Of a DNA stretch of 64,000 bases, positions 34,839-46,036 are shown one piece after another. The notes beneath the pieces were generated by a model that worked only from the letters and a program-made list of their open reading frames with translations, was not told the DNA's origin and searched no databases. Within the stretch, counting starts at the first letter, position 1; each line of letters begins with the position of its first letter. A program made the position numbers and the translations under genes. The stretch comes from Cornus controversa (Eukaryota > Streptophyta > Magnoliopsida > Cornales > Cornaceae), in NCBI GenBank assembly GCA_026545225.1, contig CM048848.1:14302853-14366852 (forward strand). The letters are read 5' to 3'.

Positions 34839-35192
34839 TTTCTTAAAACATATGGGCTTGGGCCTAAATAAAATAAACTCATCCCTTCCCTCCATGAACC
34901 CAAATATACACTAAAACAAAACCCAGCCCAAAATAAAAGGTCCAACCCTCACCAATAAAAATAAAAACCCAAAAATTTATATATATATATATATATATAA
35001 AACATTTAATAAAACTAATTCACACTTATTTAAAACAACCAAAGCATTTAATACCACACAATTAGCATATAAATTAAACATAAATAAAAATATTGATAAA
35101 ATTTAAATTAAAACATTTAAAACACTCACAAATCAACAATCTAAATAAATAAATGACATATTTAGGTAATCTAAAAATAATGGGGTATTACA

Positions 35193-35316
35193 TTCTTTCC
35201 CCTTTAAAAAAAGAATTTTGTCCTCGGAATTCGCCTCATACCTGAAATAAAAAGTTCTGGATATTTTGTCTTTATTTCATCATCCCTTTCCCAAGTGGAT
35301 TCCACCTCGTTGCATA
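35193..35316 (-). pseudogene. PPT and last 120 bp of a Tekay-like pol
   Basis: It reads like 1183-1295: pyrimidine tract (PPT on minus), TCCTCGGAATTC, then CTGGATATTTTG and CCCAAGTGGATT, the chromodomain tail. It stops abruptly at 35316 and continues as LTR sequence (CATACAAGCACAAAATAC), so nearly the whole internal region was deleted. Confidence 0.8.
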
Positions 35317-36509
35317 CAAGCACAAAATACAAAGACAAAGAAGAAGAAGAATAAATGCGAAAAGAAAATTCTAACTGAGATAATAAATAATAAAAAAATA
35401 ATCAATAGCATTCTCATCATTCGGGAGTCATAAACTTTTTTTTTTATTAAAATATACGAATCCGAAAAAATATAACTTGGAAGTCCTATAACTCAAGGAC
35501 CCCTAAACCAAAAAAAGTAAAAAAAAAAAAATTTAAAACAGTCTCCCAAAATAATCCACATCCTAGGCATAATTAGAAAAATAAATCAAGTCCCTACACT
35601 AAAGTATGGGAAGGATAGATGGCTGCTACATTCTACAAATTCTAACACTCTAACCTCGAGATGGAAACGACCTAGAACCGGAAATATCAACAAGGTAGGT
35701 TAGACCTACGAGCAAGTTCTCTCTACTATCACCCAACAAAAAATCGAAAAACATACCATCTCTAAGAGGAACAATGCTATAACATTAAAGATATAAATAT
35801 GTATACATTTTCACATTTAATCACCATGACCCAACAGTAGAACCATCCCACATGCTGTACAAACCCATCCGTTATCACATTAATAAAGAACAAGTTTTTA
35901 AATTTAAATAAGAGGCAATCCTAACATGCCTGAAAACATACTAAGTATTTACCTTACTAGGTATTAGGCAATCCTAACATGCCTTCATCCATATTTTACA
36001 AATATCTTAATAGGTCTTAGGCAATCCTGACTTGCCTCCACATATACCTTATTAGGTATTAGGCAATCCTGACATACCTCCACACATAATTTTTTTTTAA
36101 AAAAATTTACTTAAAATGCATGATTGGCAACATATAATGAGACATACTAATAACCACAAGGATAAAATTAATTTAGACAAATGAGAGGAGTAAAATCTAT
36201 GAAATAAATAAATATAAAAAAATAATTAAATAAATAAAATAAATAAATAAATAAAAACTGTTCATTGACACTATTCGCAACACTATTCACTTTGTGTCAA
36301 AAAGGAGATTTATTTACTCAGCCACATATATAATGTGATTGCCATAAAATATAAGACAACCAAACATTAAACTACCCACTTGGTATATACTGTTACTATC
36401 TAAAGCAATAAAAAAAAAAGGACTTATATATTCAGCCACATAGATATGATTGCTATTAAAATATAAAAACATTCGAAGATTAAGCTACCCACTTGGTATA
36501 TCCTGTTAC

Positions 36510-37158
36510 TGTAATGACCCACTCCACCACATGGTATGATATTGTCCGCTTTGGGCCTAGCCCGTACGGTTTTGTCCTTGAGTTGTACCCCAAAAGGTCT
36601 CATACCATTTGGAGATAACACACTACATATAAGCACATCCCCTTCTCCACACCCAAGCGATGTGGGATTGAGCACCCTATAGTCTCCCAGTGTGGTAGCT
36701 CACCTAGTGTCTCTCGCACCCGCCCACAAGGGTCACCACAATCCACCCCCCTAAGAGACCCGATATCCCCATCAACACACTTTCGGCTGGGTCCGGCTCT
36801 GATACCATTTGTAACAGTCTGCTCCACCTGATAGTCTGATATTGTTTGCTTTGAGCCTAAACCGGCACGATTTTTCTCTTAGGTTGTACCCCAAAAGGCC
36901 TCTTACCATTTGGAGAGAACACACTACATATAAGCACATCCCCTTCTCCACACCGAGGCGATGTGGGATTGAGCACCCTGTAGTCTGCCAGTGTGGTAGC
37001 TCACCTAGTGTCTATTGTACCTGCCCACATCACACCAGCCCACAAAGGTTACCACAATCCACCCTCTTTGGAGGCCCCACGTCCCCATCGGCACACTTCT
37101 GTGTTGGCTAGGCCCAAAACGGACAATATCATACCATGTAGTAGAGCAAATCATTATA
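36510..37158 (-). mobile_element. Rearranged TRIM (LTR-interior-LTR-interior-inverted LTR end)
   Basis: A 649-bp insertion with a perfect target duplication GTTAC (36505-36509 and 37159-37163). On the minus strand there are two LTRs (36510-about 36738 and about 36812-37049) separated by primer site AATGGTATCAGAGCC and PPT. A second interior fragment follows to about 37106. The right end (to 37158) is an LTR terminus in the opposite orientation (GGCCCAAAACGGACAATATC). Confidence 0.82.
36627..36668 (-). promoter_or_regulatory. snRNA-type promoter signature in TRIM LTR
   Basis: Minus strand ATCCCACATCG (36668-36658), 25-nt gap, TTATAT (36632-36627). The second LTR has the same at 36969-36959 and 36933-36928. 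Confidence 0.58.
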
Positions 37159-37454
37159 GTTACTATCCAAAGCAATCAAATAAAGGGACTTATATATTCA
37201 GCCACATATGTATATGATTGCCATAAAAATATAAAATATCCAAACATTATGCTACCCATTTGGTATATCCTTTTACTATCTGAAGCAATCAAATAAAGGG
37301 ACTTATATATTCAGCCACATATGTATATGATTGCCATAAAAATATAAAAAAATCCAAATATTAAGCTACCCATTTGGTATATCTTGTTACTATCCAAAGC
37401 AATCAAATAAAAGGGCTTATATATTGAGCCACATATGTATATGTACTGTGATGC

Positions 37455-37458
<4 letters not shown>

Positions 37459-37495
<37 letters not shown>
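37459..37495. repeat. (TA)n microsatellite
   Basis: A TA run directly after the tandem array. Confidence 0.94.
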
Positions 37496-37500
<5 letters not shown>

Positions 37501-37794
37501 CTGTATGCTGTTACAATTATCAAAAGTATCAACCTCATCTGTAATCGACATTCATAGTGTTGACTGTCAGTTACACTTATATATCACTAATTCTAGATAT
37601 AGTTGACCATAGACATAGTAAACCATACATTAATTGTATCTTGGAATTCCTTATAAATAAAAAAATAGTATGTTGGTATTCATATTGAAAGTAGAAGTTG
37701 ATTTAGATTCTAAATATCACCAAGTATAAAACTCATTGTTGAAAAGGGTAGAATACTAAAAATGGATAATGATTTTTCTTTGCTGAATGGTGAG

Positions 37795-38294
37795 TGTAAT
37801 CACCCGCGGGGTGGATTTTTGGGGCATATCAGGATTGCTCCATCCCACATCGCCTGGTTGTGGAGAAGGGAATGTGCTTATATGCAGTGTGTTCTCTTCA
37901 AATGGTATGAGGCCTTTTGGGGTAAAACCCAACAGCAAAATCGTGCGGGCTTAGACCCAAAGAGGACAATATCATACCATATGTTGGAGCGGGGTATTAC
38001 AGTTGGTATCAGAGCCTGAACCCAACCGGAAGTGTGCCAATGAGAACGTCGGGCCTCATAGGGGGGTGGATTGTAATCACTTGCGGGGTGGATTGCCGGG
38101 GCATGTCAGGATTGTTGTCGGGGCAGATTGCTCAATCCCACATTGCCTGGGTGTGGAGAAGGGGATGTGTTTATATGTAGTGTGTTCTCTTCAAATGTTA
38201 TGAGGCTTTTTGGGGTAAAATCCAACAGCAAAACCGTGCGGGCTTAGGCCCAAAACGGACAATATCATACCATATGTTGGAGTGGGGTATTACA
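37795..38294 (+). mobile_element. Complete TRIM, second family member
   Basis: LTRs 37795-38001 (207 bp) and 38072-38294 (223 bp) start TGTAATCAC and end GGGGTATTACA. The interior has the primer site GTTGGTATCAGAGCCTG and a PPT (CATAGGGGGGTGGA). Perfect target duplication GTGAG (37790-37794 and 38295-38299). The LTRs lack the GTGAGTGGGCGGGTGCG segment of the 26663 copy and have GCGGGGTGGAT instead, so this is a subfamily. Confidence 0.93.
37842..37883 (+). promoter_or_regulatory. snRNA-type promoter signature in TRIM LTR 1
   Basis: ATCCCACATCG (37842-37852), 25-nt gap, TTATAT (37878-37883). In LTR 2 the element is ATCCCACATTG (38135-38145), one change, with TTATAT at 38171-38176 after the same 25 nt. 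Confidence 0.58.
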
Positions 38295-39244
38295 GTGAGC
38301 CTCTTTCTCACATACATGAAGCTTTACACCTAGAATACCCAGCCGCCTATATATGTATTCATATATATAAAAACAAAAAAACAAAGATACTATATTTATA
38401 AGAACAGAGGGGAGGTGTAAAGCATGAACTTGCCTTAGGATCCGAACAAGAAATCGCAATACACACAAAAGGAAACCAGCCCCAATTCTTGCCTTTCTCC
38501 TTCTCTCCCTCTCCTCTTTTGTGCCTACTATTCCCTCTCTCCCCTTGTGTGAAAGCGGTTGAACATTTTTTTTTTCTAAAAAACCCTAGAATTAAACAAA
38601 TAAAATACTAAAAAATTATATATAAGAATATATTCAGCCCAACACCTAAAAAATATATAACAACATATATAACCATAATCCAATCCAAAATCCCCTAGCC
38701 CAACCTAAAATTTAAAAAATACAATAATTCGGTTCAACTTCTCCTAGCCCAACCAGAAATAAAATAAATTAATCACCAACTTCTTCTAACCCAACAAGAA
38801 ATAAAATAAAATAATCTGGCCCAACCTAAAAAAAATAAAAAATAACAAAGAAACATTAAAAGGTCCAACCCTCAACTGATCCAAACATTCCCCGGCAACC
38901 TCACACCTATTGATTCGTGTATTTTATAAATACATAAACATCATATATACATATGCCGTACATCTATATATATATACACATATTTATATAATACCTACCA
39001 TAGGAGATATAAATCTACCCACATATATTTACTTATATATAAATGCATTTAAAAGAAAAACACTGCACACTTTTTTAGAACAATCAACCACTTAGCATTA
39101 CATGAAAAATATTTACACTAAATATAAAAGAAAAGACATTGACAAAATTAACTTAAAGTATTTGAAACACTCACAAACATAATTAAGCAATCTAAATAAA
39201 CAAATGACCCAAATTAAATAACCTCAAAATAACAGGGTATTACA

Positions 39245-40714
39245 TTCTTTCCCCCTAAAAAGGAATTCAGTCCCCGAAATTCACCTCATACCTGAAATAA
39301 AAAGCTCTGGATATTTTGCTTTTATTTCACCCTCCCTTTCCCAAGTGGATTTCACCTCATTGTGGTGGCTCCACTAGACACACACTAAAGGGATAGTCCT
39401 GAAATGAACGGTCTGGTTCCTATGGTTAAGAATACAGTAAGGTTATTCCAAATATATTGCATCTAGCTACAAATTAATCTCTGGCCCCAACCTCAATGTA
39501 TTGATAAGTATCCTCATCCCTAAGGAATTTTCACAACATAGACACATGAAAGATGTTGTGCATCTTGTGCATTATGTCTAGCAATGCCAATTTGTATGCT
39601 ACTGTCTCAATCTTGTCAGTAATCATGAAAGGACTCACAAAACGAGGCAACAACTTCCTCTTTTTCCCAAACCGCATTACTCCCTTCATGGGAGAGACCT
39701 TAAACAAAACTTGATCCCCCTTCTTGAACTCTAATGCTAGAGTTCTTTGATCAGCATAACTCTTCTGTCTACTTTCGGCAGTCCTCATACGGTCTCCAAT
39801 AAGAGCAACTTTCTCTGATGTGTCCTTAATGAATTTAGGACCCAAGAATCTATTATCTCCAACCTCCAACCAACACACCGACGACCTACATAGGTGCTTA
39901 TACACAACCTCAAATAGTGCCATACCAAAAGTCTTCTAATAACTACTATTATAAACAAACTCAGCAATGGCAAATAACTCTCCCAATTACTTTTAAAGTC
40001 AATAACACATGCCCACAACATATCCTCCAGAATTTGATTAACCCTCTTAGTTTGACCACCAATCTGAGGGTGATACACTGTACTGAGATGTAGCACTGTA
40101 CCCATAACCTGCTGAAAGCTCTCCCAAAATCCTGAAACAAGGTTCGGATCTCTATCTGATATAATGGACAAAAGGTACGCCATGAAGCTTTATTATCTCT
40201 GTAATGTAAAGCTTTTCATACTGCTCTAAACTGAAATCTAAGCAAACTGGCAAGAAATAGGCTAATTTTGTCAACCTATCCACTATAACCCAAATAACAT
40301 CATGATTCCGCTGCGAGGTGGGAAGTCCCACAATAAAGTCCATAGAGATGCTCTCTCATTTCCACTCTGGTATAGGTAGTGGCTATAAGGATCCCGGTGG
40401 TCTCTGGTGATTAATCTTGATCATTTGACAAGTGCTACACTTAGAGACAAATATAACAATGTCCCTCTTCATGTCTACCCACCAAAACTGTTGCTTTATG
40501 TCTTGTATATTTTATCCCCTTTTGGATGTATCAAAAATTGAGAATTATGGGCCTCACTCATCACTGCCCTCCTTAAATCATCCTTGGGAGTAACCACTAA
40601 CCGCCCTTTGTATCTTAATCCTCTATCCGTATCCACTGTATAAAATGGTACCTCTCCAGATTTCAACTAAGCCACTTTCTCTATGCACTATTGGTCAGTA
40701 AGTTGATCTGCAAT
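39245..40714 (-). pseudogene. Integrase and chromodomain remnant of a second Tekay-like element
   Basis: After the LTR the minus strand has a PPT, then pol read backwards: a chromodomain tail at 39246-39420, an integrase C-terminal part with LEFKKGDQVLFKVSPMKG (near 39690-39730), and an integrase core at 40340-39790 with MDFIVGLPTS and ISDRDP. Zinc-binding remnants lie at about 40400-40560. It aligns with 1183-2390 of the first element. Stops and frameshifts split it into at least three ORFs. The rest of the element (RNase H, RT, gag) is gone: the sequence breaks at 40714, where a CACTA-type end begins. Confidence 0.85.
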
Positions 40715-41015
40715 CACTACAAGAAAAAAAAGGCTTTTTGCGGAGGGCAAAAAGGGCTTTTACCATGGGTTTGGCTCGTTGTGGTATCTAGTGTCGTAGT
40801 TGCTAACAGACTCTCTACCACGGGTTGAGCCCGTGGTAGAATACGAACTTTCTACCGCGGGCTGAGCGTGGTAGAAAGTATGTATTCCACCACAAGCTGA
40901 GCCCGTGGAAGAAAGTCTTTTTTTGTAGTGTTAAAAAACTTTCTACCACAGATTTGGCCCGTGCTGGAAAGTGTTTTTTACAACGAGATAAGCTCGTGGT
41001 TGAAAGTTTATAATT
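40715..41015. mobile_element. CACTA-type (En/Spm) terminal region with subterminal repeats
   Basis: Begins CACTACAAGAAAAAAAAGGC, a typical plant CACTA terminus. Repeats of about 20 bp in both directions follow (CTACCACGGGTTGAGCCCGT and variants, at least five). An inverted terminus TTTTTTTGTAGTG occurs at 40918-40930, so a 216-bp internal copy is possible, but flanks AAT and TTA do not match and similar subterminal repeats continue beyond it. No transposase is seen. Confidence 0.7.
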
Positions 41016-43346
41016 TTTTAAAAAAAATTATATGCCTGGATCATTGTTCCTTACACAAAAACCACCTATACAACAAAAATACTCATATTCAATTCCACCA
41101 ATACACAACAAGACAACATCCCATGTATATTCACACCAAGCCTTGCAAAGCCAAATACTACAAATAAATCTGTCACATGACCATATTGTCCACAACACAA
41201 AAACTTGTACAACAATGCCTCTTATTCCACCAATACACAACTCCCAAACCTGTTCAAATTAACTGCATTTGCTAAATATATATAAGATGAAACGACATTA
41301 AAAATGGTAAAATTGCATCCAAATATTAATCCTACTAATCACAAACAAATAAATTAGTCCCAAACTTTTTTTATATTCAAAAAGCTAGTTCCGAGACATA
41401 TTTATCTATTCAAGGAAGAAAAAAAAAGTCTCAATACTAACACAACCAAAATTATAGATATATGATTGCTTACCAAAAGCATTTCTATCAACCAAAACAT
41501 TAAACTATATCAAAACTACATTAAAAAAATTGAAACACTTTATTTAAATGCATAACACTATACCAAAAAAAAAAATAGCCATAATGTCCAAAAGTTAGTC
41601 ACTGTCCAATGTGTCAATGTCTAAAATATTTGATCAGTCTTCAAAAAAGATATATGCCCAAAAGTTAGCTAAAATAAGCCTGCATTATAAAACATTCTCA
41701 ATTAAAACCAATACTTGTTCTAATAATTAGTTCAATTTAAACTCTAAGTACACTAATAAAATACTCCATATTTAAACAAATGGTTTAAGAGTAGTTTATA
41801 TCATGTAATGCATGTATATTATATATTTTTATATTATTATACTACGTGGATTCATCATTAAACTATTTTTTTTTTGTTTTGTTTTGGGTGTGTGTGTGTT
41901 TTTTGATGTCACTAAGCAAGTATATATATTATTGTTTATATTTTATGAAATCTTAAACCCGCCAAATTTTATGTTCTCTCCTCAACTAAATAATCCCATA
42001 GCGCCTAATCGAATAGTACCTATAGCTGAAAGGTTCTTGGTCTATCAACAAAAATGTCATAGGCGCCTTTTAGTCTTTTGGTGAGTTCACCATTAACAGA
42101 ATCATCCCTAATGCTATAAGTATCAGGCAGCTTGGTAAGCTGATATATCTATGAATTGAAAATTTCATATTATTGACTCGATAATCCAAACAAAATCCAC
42201 TAGCCAAATAAGGCATATATATTAGTTGATGTTCTAGTTTTTAACAAACGGACATCATTGCTAAAATACACATACTTCCTAGTCCACCATTTTAGTTTAT
42301 CAAAAAGAAATTAATAGGTTGAAAGCTTACTTATCACCCAAAAAAAAAAGAAGGAAGAAACTAATAGATAAATTGTAAAGAAAGTTTGAGTGAGTATCAG
42401 GGATAGTTTATAAATCAATGAATCATTGATAATCTAAGACATAAAGTCAACACTAACTACCATCAGCACAACCAACAACAACACTAAAGTCAAATCCGCT
42501 GCTACCACCACATCCACTTACACTATAAGGACTAGCAACAAATGCTTCTTCAAGGACCCTAGTCTTGGGAGCAATTTAAGCGCCTATTAACACATCAAGG
42601 CACAAGAATAATTACTTATATGGATACTCTTGTTATCAGATTTTTAATTATATATTTTTATTTTGTAAGAATGTTGCTAGATATGGATTAGTATTGATCG
42701 AATTTCCTTTGTCACTTTACATTTGCAATAGTTAGTAGATAAATTAAATAGATTGTCACTTATTTCAAAATTGTCTCGTCTTAAAAATAGTTATTTGCCT
42801 CAGCAATTATAAATGCCACAAATGTAGAAGCCTCAAACCAAAAAAACAAGATAAAATATAAAAGCTAGACAAATGCAGGAGTAGTGAAATAAGCATAGTA
42901 TAGAAACTTGTACTCACTTCAGATACATAATTATGTTAAACAAACTCAAAACTAGAACCTTGTCTTATATAGGACAATGTAACATCAATAAAAAAATCTT
43001 CACCAAACACATTTTCAAATCAAAATATTAATATCCATAGGTCTATCTCTTTTTGTCTTATTGTCAATCAATTGTGAAACTATATATAGAGCTGTAAGAA
43101 CAAAACAATTTGTCCCTTACCCTTTACTAATTATAATGCTTATAAAAAATGAAAAAGAAACATGTTCACAAAATCTAGCAAGTTCCATGAAATAACATGC
43201 TCTAATATACAAAATCATAATGGTAGGATCACTATTTTCTATTGAGATCATCCATATTAACTAAACTTTTAATAATCGATGCATAACAAGATAATACATG
43301 TGTACAACAAAAAAGACAGTAAAACAACAAGTGCTAAGTAACATAC
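41016..43346. other. Unassigned AT-rich DNA
   Basis: No gene is supported. A coding-like stretch lies on the minus strand near 42438-42570 but matches no family I recognise. If the PRA1 exon at 43347 belongs to a gene, its downstream exons would be expected here, but they were not recognised. Confidence 0.4.
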
Positions 43347-43424
43347 CTATCGTTTACAAAAGCAATGCTAAGAGCTGTCAATGCTGCAGCAACAATAGCC
43401 AATGGCCTTCTAAGGAATCCCAAT
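43347..43424 (-). pseudogene. Single exon of a PRA1-family (prenylated Rab acceptor) gene
   Basis: On the minus strand a 78-bp exon lies between acceptor AATTGCAG and donor GTATGTTA. It encodes LGFLRRPLAIVAAALTALSI followed by AFVND. This closely resembles the first transmembrane-hairpin segment of plant PRA1 subfamily A proteins, membrane proteins of the endoplasmic reticulum and Golgi that act in Rab-dependent vesicle transport. Intact splice sites and an undamaged frame argue for a real exon. The preceding exon (with an NLYYYRTNYF-type segment in the family) should lie at 43425-44733 but was not recognised, and the SIRE-like element begins at 44734, so the gene is probably fragmentary. Family assignment rests on one short exon. 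Confidence 0.55.
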
Positions 43425-44426
43425 CTGCAATTAAGATTGCACACACTTAACATAAATAAATGCGTATGAATATGAATCCAAAGTCTCCATTTCAAACATA
43501 ATTCATTTATGTGCATTTCAATCACCCACAATTTATCGTAATGGGTCTCCATTCCAACACATGATAGGTGATTAGAATGGAAATGAAAAGGACATGTTTG
43601 AAATGAAGACGGATCCCAATATCCAAATTATGTTACAATAAAACTAGATATGAGAAAACTAAAGTATGTTGGTTTACCAAGAATGAACATAATCATGATC
43701 AAATAATTTGTCTGATACTTGGCTTGTTTATTCATCCACAAATATTCCCATTTCACACTAGACAGATTGTGTTATTAGCAAGTTTAAACGTTGCTTCTAG
43801 TCTCATGATTAGATTTACCTTTCAAAGTACAAAATAATAATAATAATAATGAGAAGAGTATTGAGAGCATAGCTCCATACTCTTCTCTTTTTCATTATAA
43901 AAGGATTTAATTTCTAGATATCTAAGTTTGTAACTATAGAAGTTTAATATATATTAATATTGACCTATTTCTAGAGTCATTCTTCTGAGACTGGCATTTT
44001 TAGAGGCTTTCTAATAACCCTATGTAAATGAAACAATGGTTGCAGTCATAGCGGACCCAGGTGGAGGTATGTGGGGACTGATCCATATCTATTTCAAAAT
44101 ACATCAAAACTTAATGTTAAAAGATTTCTAAGGTCAAGTTGTTTTCAATATCACATGAATGAAACAAAAACATGATGCACAATAATACACATCACCCCCA
44201 CACATGCTCAGTAAGCCTTCTCTAGTACTGCACCAAGACCCAGCAGAATAGGATGTGTCAGACCATAGAAATTCATATGAACCACCGCATAACCTATCTG
44301 TGGTGTGGTAAGGTTATAAATAGTTATATTTTAAATTTTTTCGTCTTATCATCTAGCAATATAAAAGAATCAATTCAAATCTAGAAAAAATCCAAGAAAA
44401 AAATAGACACGGGGATTATTAAATAT

Positions 44427-44459
<33 letters not shown>

Positions 44460-44733
44460 GATTAATTTAGAATGATTTTCTCTCATCTGAAGTATCATCT
44501 GCTAAACCTTTTCCTTTTAATAATTGATCGCAAATTATGGCTCACTCGTAATAATTGATTAGTTGTTCGAAACAATTTAAAGAACAAGCAAAGAATATCA
44601 ATGCCCAATTTCATTTTATTTATTTTTTATAAGAAAAGTGCCTCCTTATACCCAATTTCATCCAATGAAGTATCTGCTAAACCTTTTTCCTTTTTACAAT
44701 AATGAACATGATAAATTGTATACACCAATTTAT
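43425..44733. other. Unassigned AT-rich DNA
   Basis: No gene recognised. Contains an (ATA)n run at 44427-44459. The last bases before 44734 (TTTAT) are the target site of the next element. Confidence 0.45.
44427..44459. repeat. (AAT)n microsatellite
   Basis: About eleven uninterrupted trinucleotide units. Confidence 0.95.
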
Positions 44734-46022
44734 TGTGAGTTGCGCGGTGCGGAAGCGGTTGCGAAAAGTATTTTAGAACCTAGAGGGGGGTGAATAGGAT
44801 CACTTGCTCGTTTGCTTAATTTTTAATTAATTCAATTTTAAGTCCAATTAATCAAACAATTAAAGCAAGCAAATAAATAAAGTGCAAGTAAAGAAAAGAA
44901 TGCACCAAATATACATGGAAACCCAAGGCGAAAAAACCCACGGAGGGAGACGGCACGCCTCAGGAAACCAATTCACTATGATGAAGCAAAGTACAACAGA
45001 CTTTGTCTCAGTCTCACACCCCTCTTCACTTTATCAAGGATCTGATGCGGAACACCTCAGGCTTATGATTGTGACAACACGTCCAATTGTTGCAGACTTC
45101 CGGCTAACGTCACCACCCTTACAGAAAGGTTACTCGAAGAACCAAAATACTCAGCAAGTATTTTGTTCCCTTCGTAGTGCAATCTGGTCACCTTTCTTCC
45201 TCAACAAGCAAGCAAGCGAAGAACCATCAATCCAATGTTCTGATCAGCAAATAAATTTGATGTAGTCTCTGAGCAGCTAATCAGAAGTAGAAGAAACCAA
45301 AAGGCTTCGATGTCTGATCGAATAAGATAACTCTGTAGTAGTCTTTGTACTCTTGATCAGATTGAGAACACCACCCTAAGATCACTCGGTGTATATGTGT
45401 GTGCTTTCAAAATAAAAACAAACAGAAAAATCAAAGAGAATTTTTCTGCCCTAATAAAAATACTCTCAAAAAGCTTTTTCTCTCTAAAAATAATAATCTA
45501 GGGCCTCTTTTGTAGAGAAAATATGAATACATATATATAGGCAAGAAAGTTCTAATTCTACTTGGAAAAGAAGTTGAATACCAAAATAGAACTTTCCTAG
45601 AAGTTTTAAATCCAATAGGAATCAGAATTTCCGTCAAAATCTATTTCCTATTTGAAACAGGCTAAGTGGGACCAGTGCCAAATAAATAGGACCGGTGGAA
45701 CTTTTTGAAAACTTGCAGAAACTAAATTGTCGAGAAAAGTTGGACCGATCCTAAATATCGGGGATTGGTCCTACTTTGAAAAATCCTAAATTTTGCATTT
45801 AAACCCTAGTTTTTCAAAATAGGCTCAGAACTAAAAAGTGCAGAGTGTCCTCACCATACTTACCTGTACTATATGGTGTTCTAACTGATTTGTCAGCTTC
45901 TATGCACTTGAGTGTTAGCTCGAAGATGTCGATGATCGATACAAAGAATAAATCGAAAGTTACAACTCGATCAATCAGGTTTTGATCACTGAAATATGCC
46001 AATTACAATAGTATATCTCACA
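44734..46022 (-). repeat. 3' LTR of the gag-only element
   Basis: Ends ATATCTCACA next to the pyrimidine tract ATCTCCCCATTTGG (PPT on minus). It contains GGACCAGTGCC and GGACCGGTGGAAC blocks (45670-45780). Confidence 0.92.
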
Positions 46023-46036
46023 ATCTCCCCATTTGG
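46023..46036 (-). promoter_or_regulatory. Polypurine tract of the gag-only element
   Basis: Minus strand CCAAATGGGGAGAT directly before the LTR start TGTGAGATA. Confidence 0.85.

Larger units (their letters stand above)
30575..35192 (-). repeat. Tekay-like LTR with a Helitron-like insertion
   Basis: Starts TGTAATACCTCC and ends GGGGTATTACA, followed by a PPT and pol-end remnant. The LTR body is 30575-30714 and about 33640-35192. It contains the family motifs GGCAATCCTGAYAT (34076, 34139) and ACTTGCCTCTTTG (34629). TA runs are at 34553-34575 and 34788-34837. No genes. Confidence 0.8.
36310..37445. repeat. 113-114-bp tandem repeat array, interrupted by a TRIM
   Basis: About 4.5 units contain ACTTATATATTCAGCCACAT, GATTGCCATAAAA and TTGGTATATC-TGTTACTATC. 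Units lie at about 36310-36509 and 37159-37445; spacing measured at 37200, 37313 and 37427 is 113-114 bp. The TRIM splits one unit at GTTAC. Confidence 0.88.
35317..39244 (-). repeat. Tekay-like LTR lacking its first bases, with nested TRIMs and a tandem array
   Basis: It begins at GCATACAAGCAC, about 80 bp into the family consensus (compare 24567), and ends GGGTATTACA at 39244 before a PPT. It holds minisatellite units (35915-36090), a 113-bp tandem array and two TRIM insertions (36510-37158, 37795-38294). The 38300-39244 part has the family block AACTTGCCTTAGG. No genes. Confidence 0.8.

Noticed and set aside
34533-34945. ORFs with long IYIYIY runs
   Set aside because: They are translations of TA microsatellites in an LTR.
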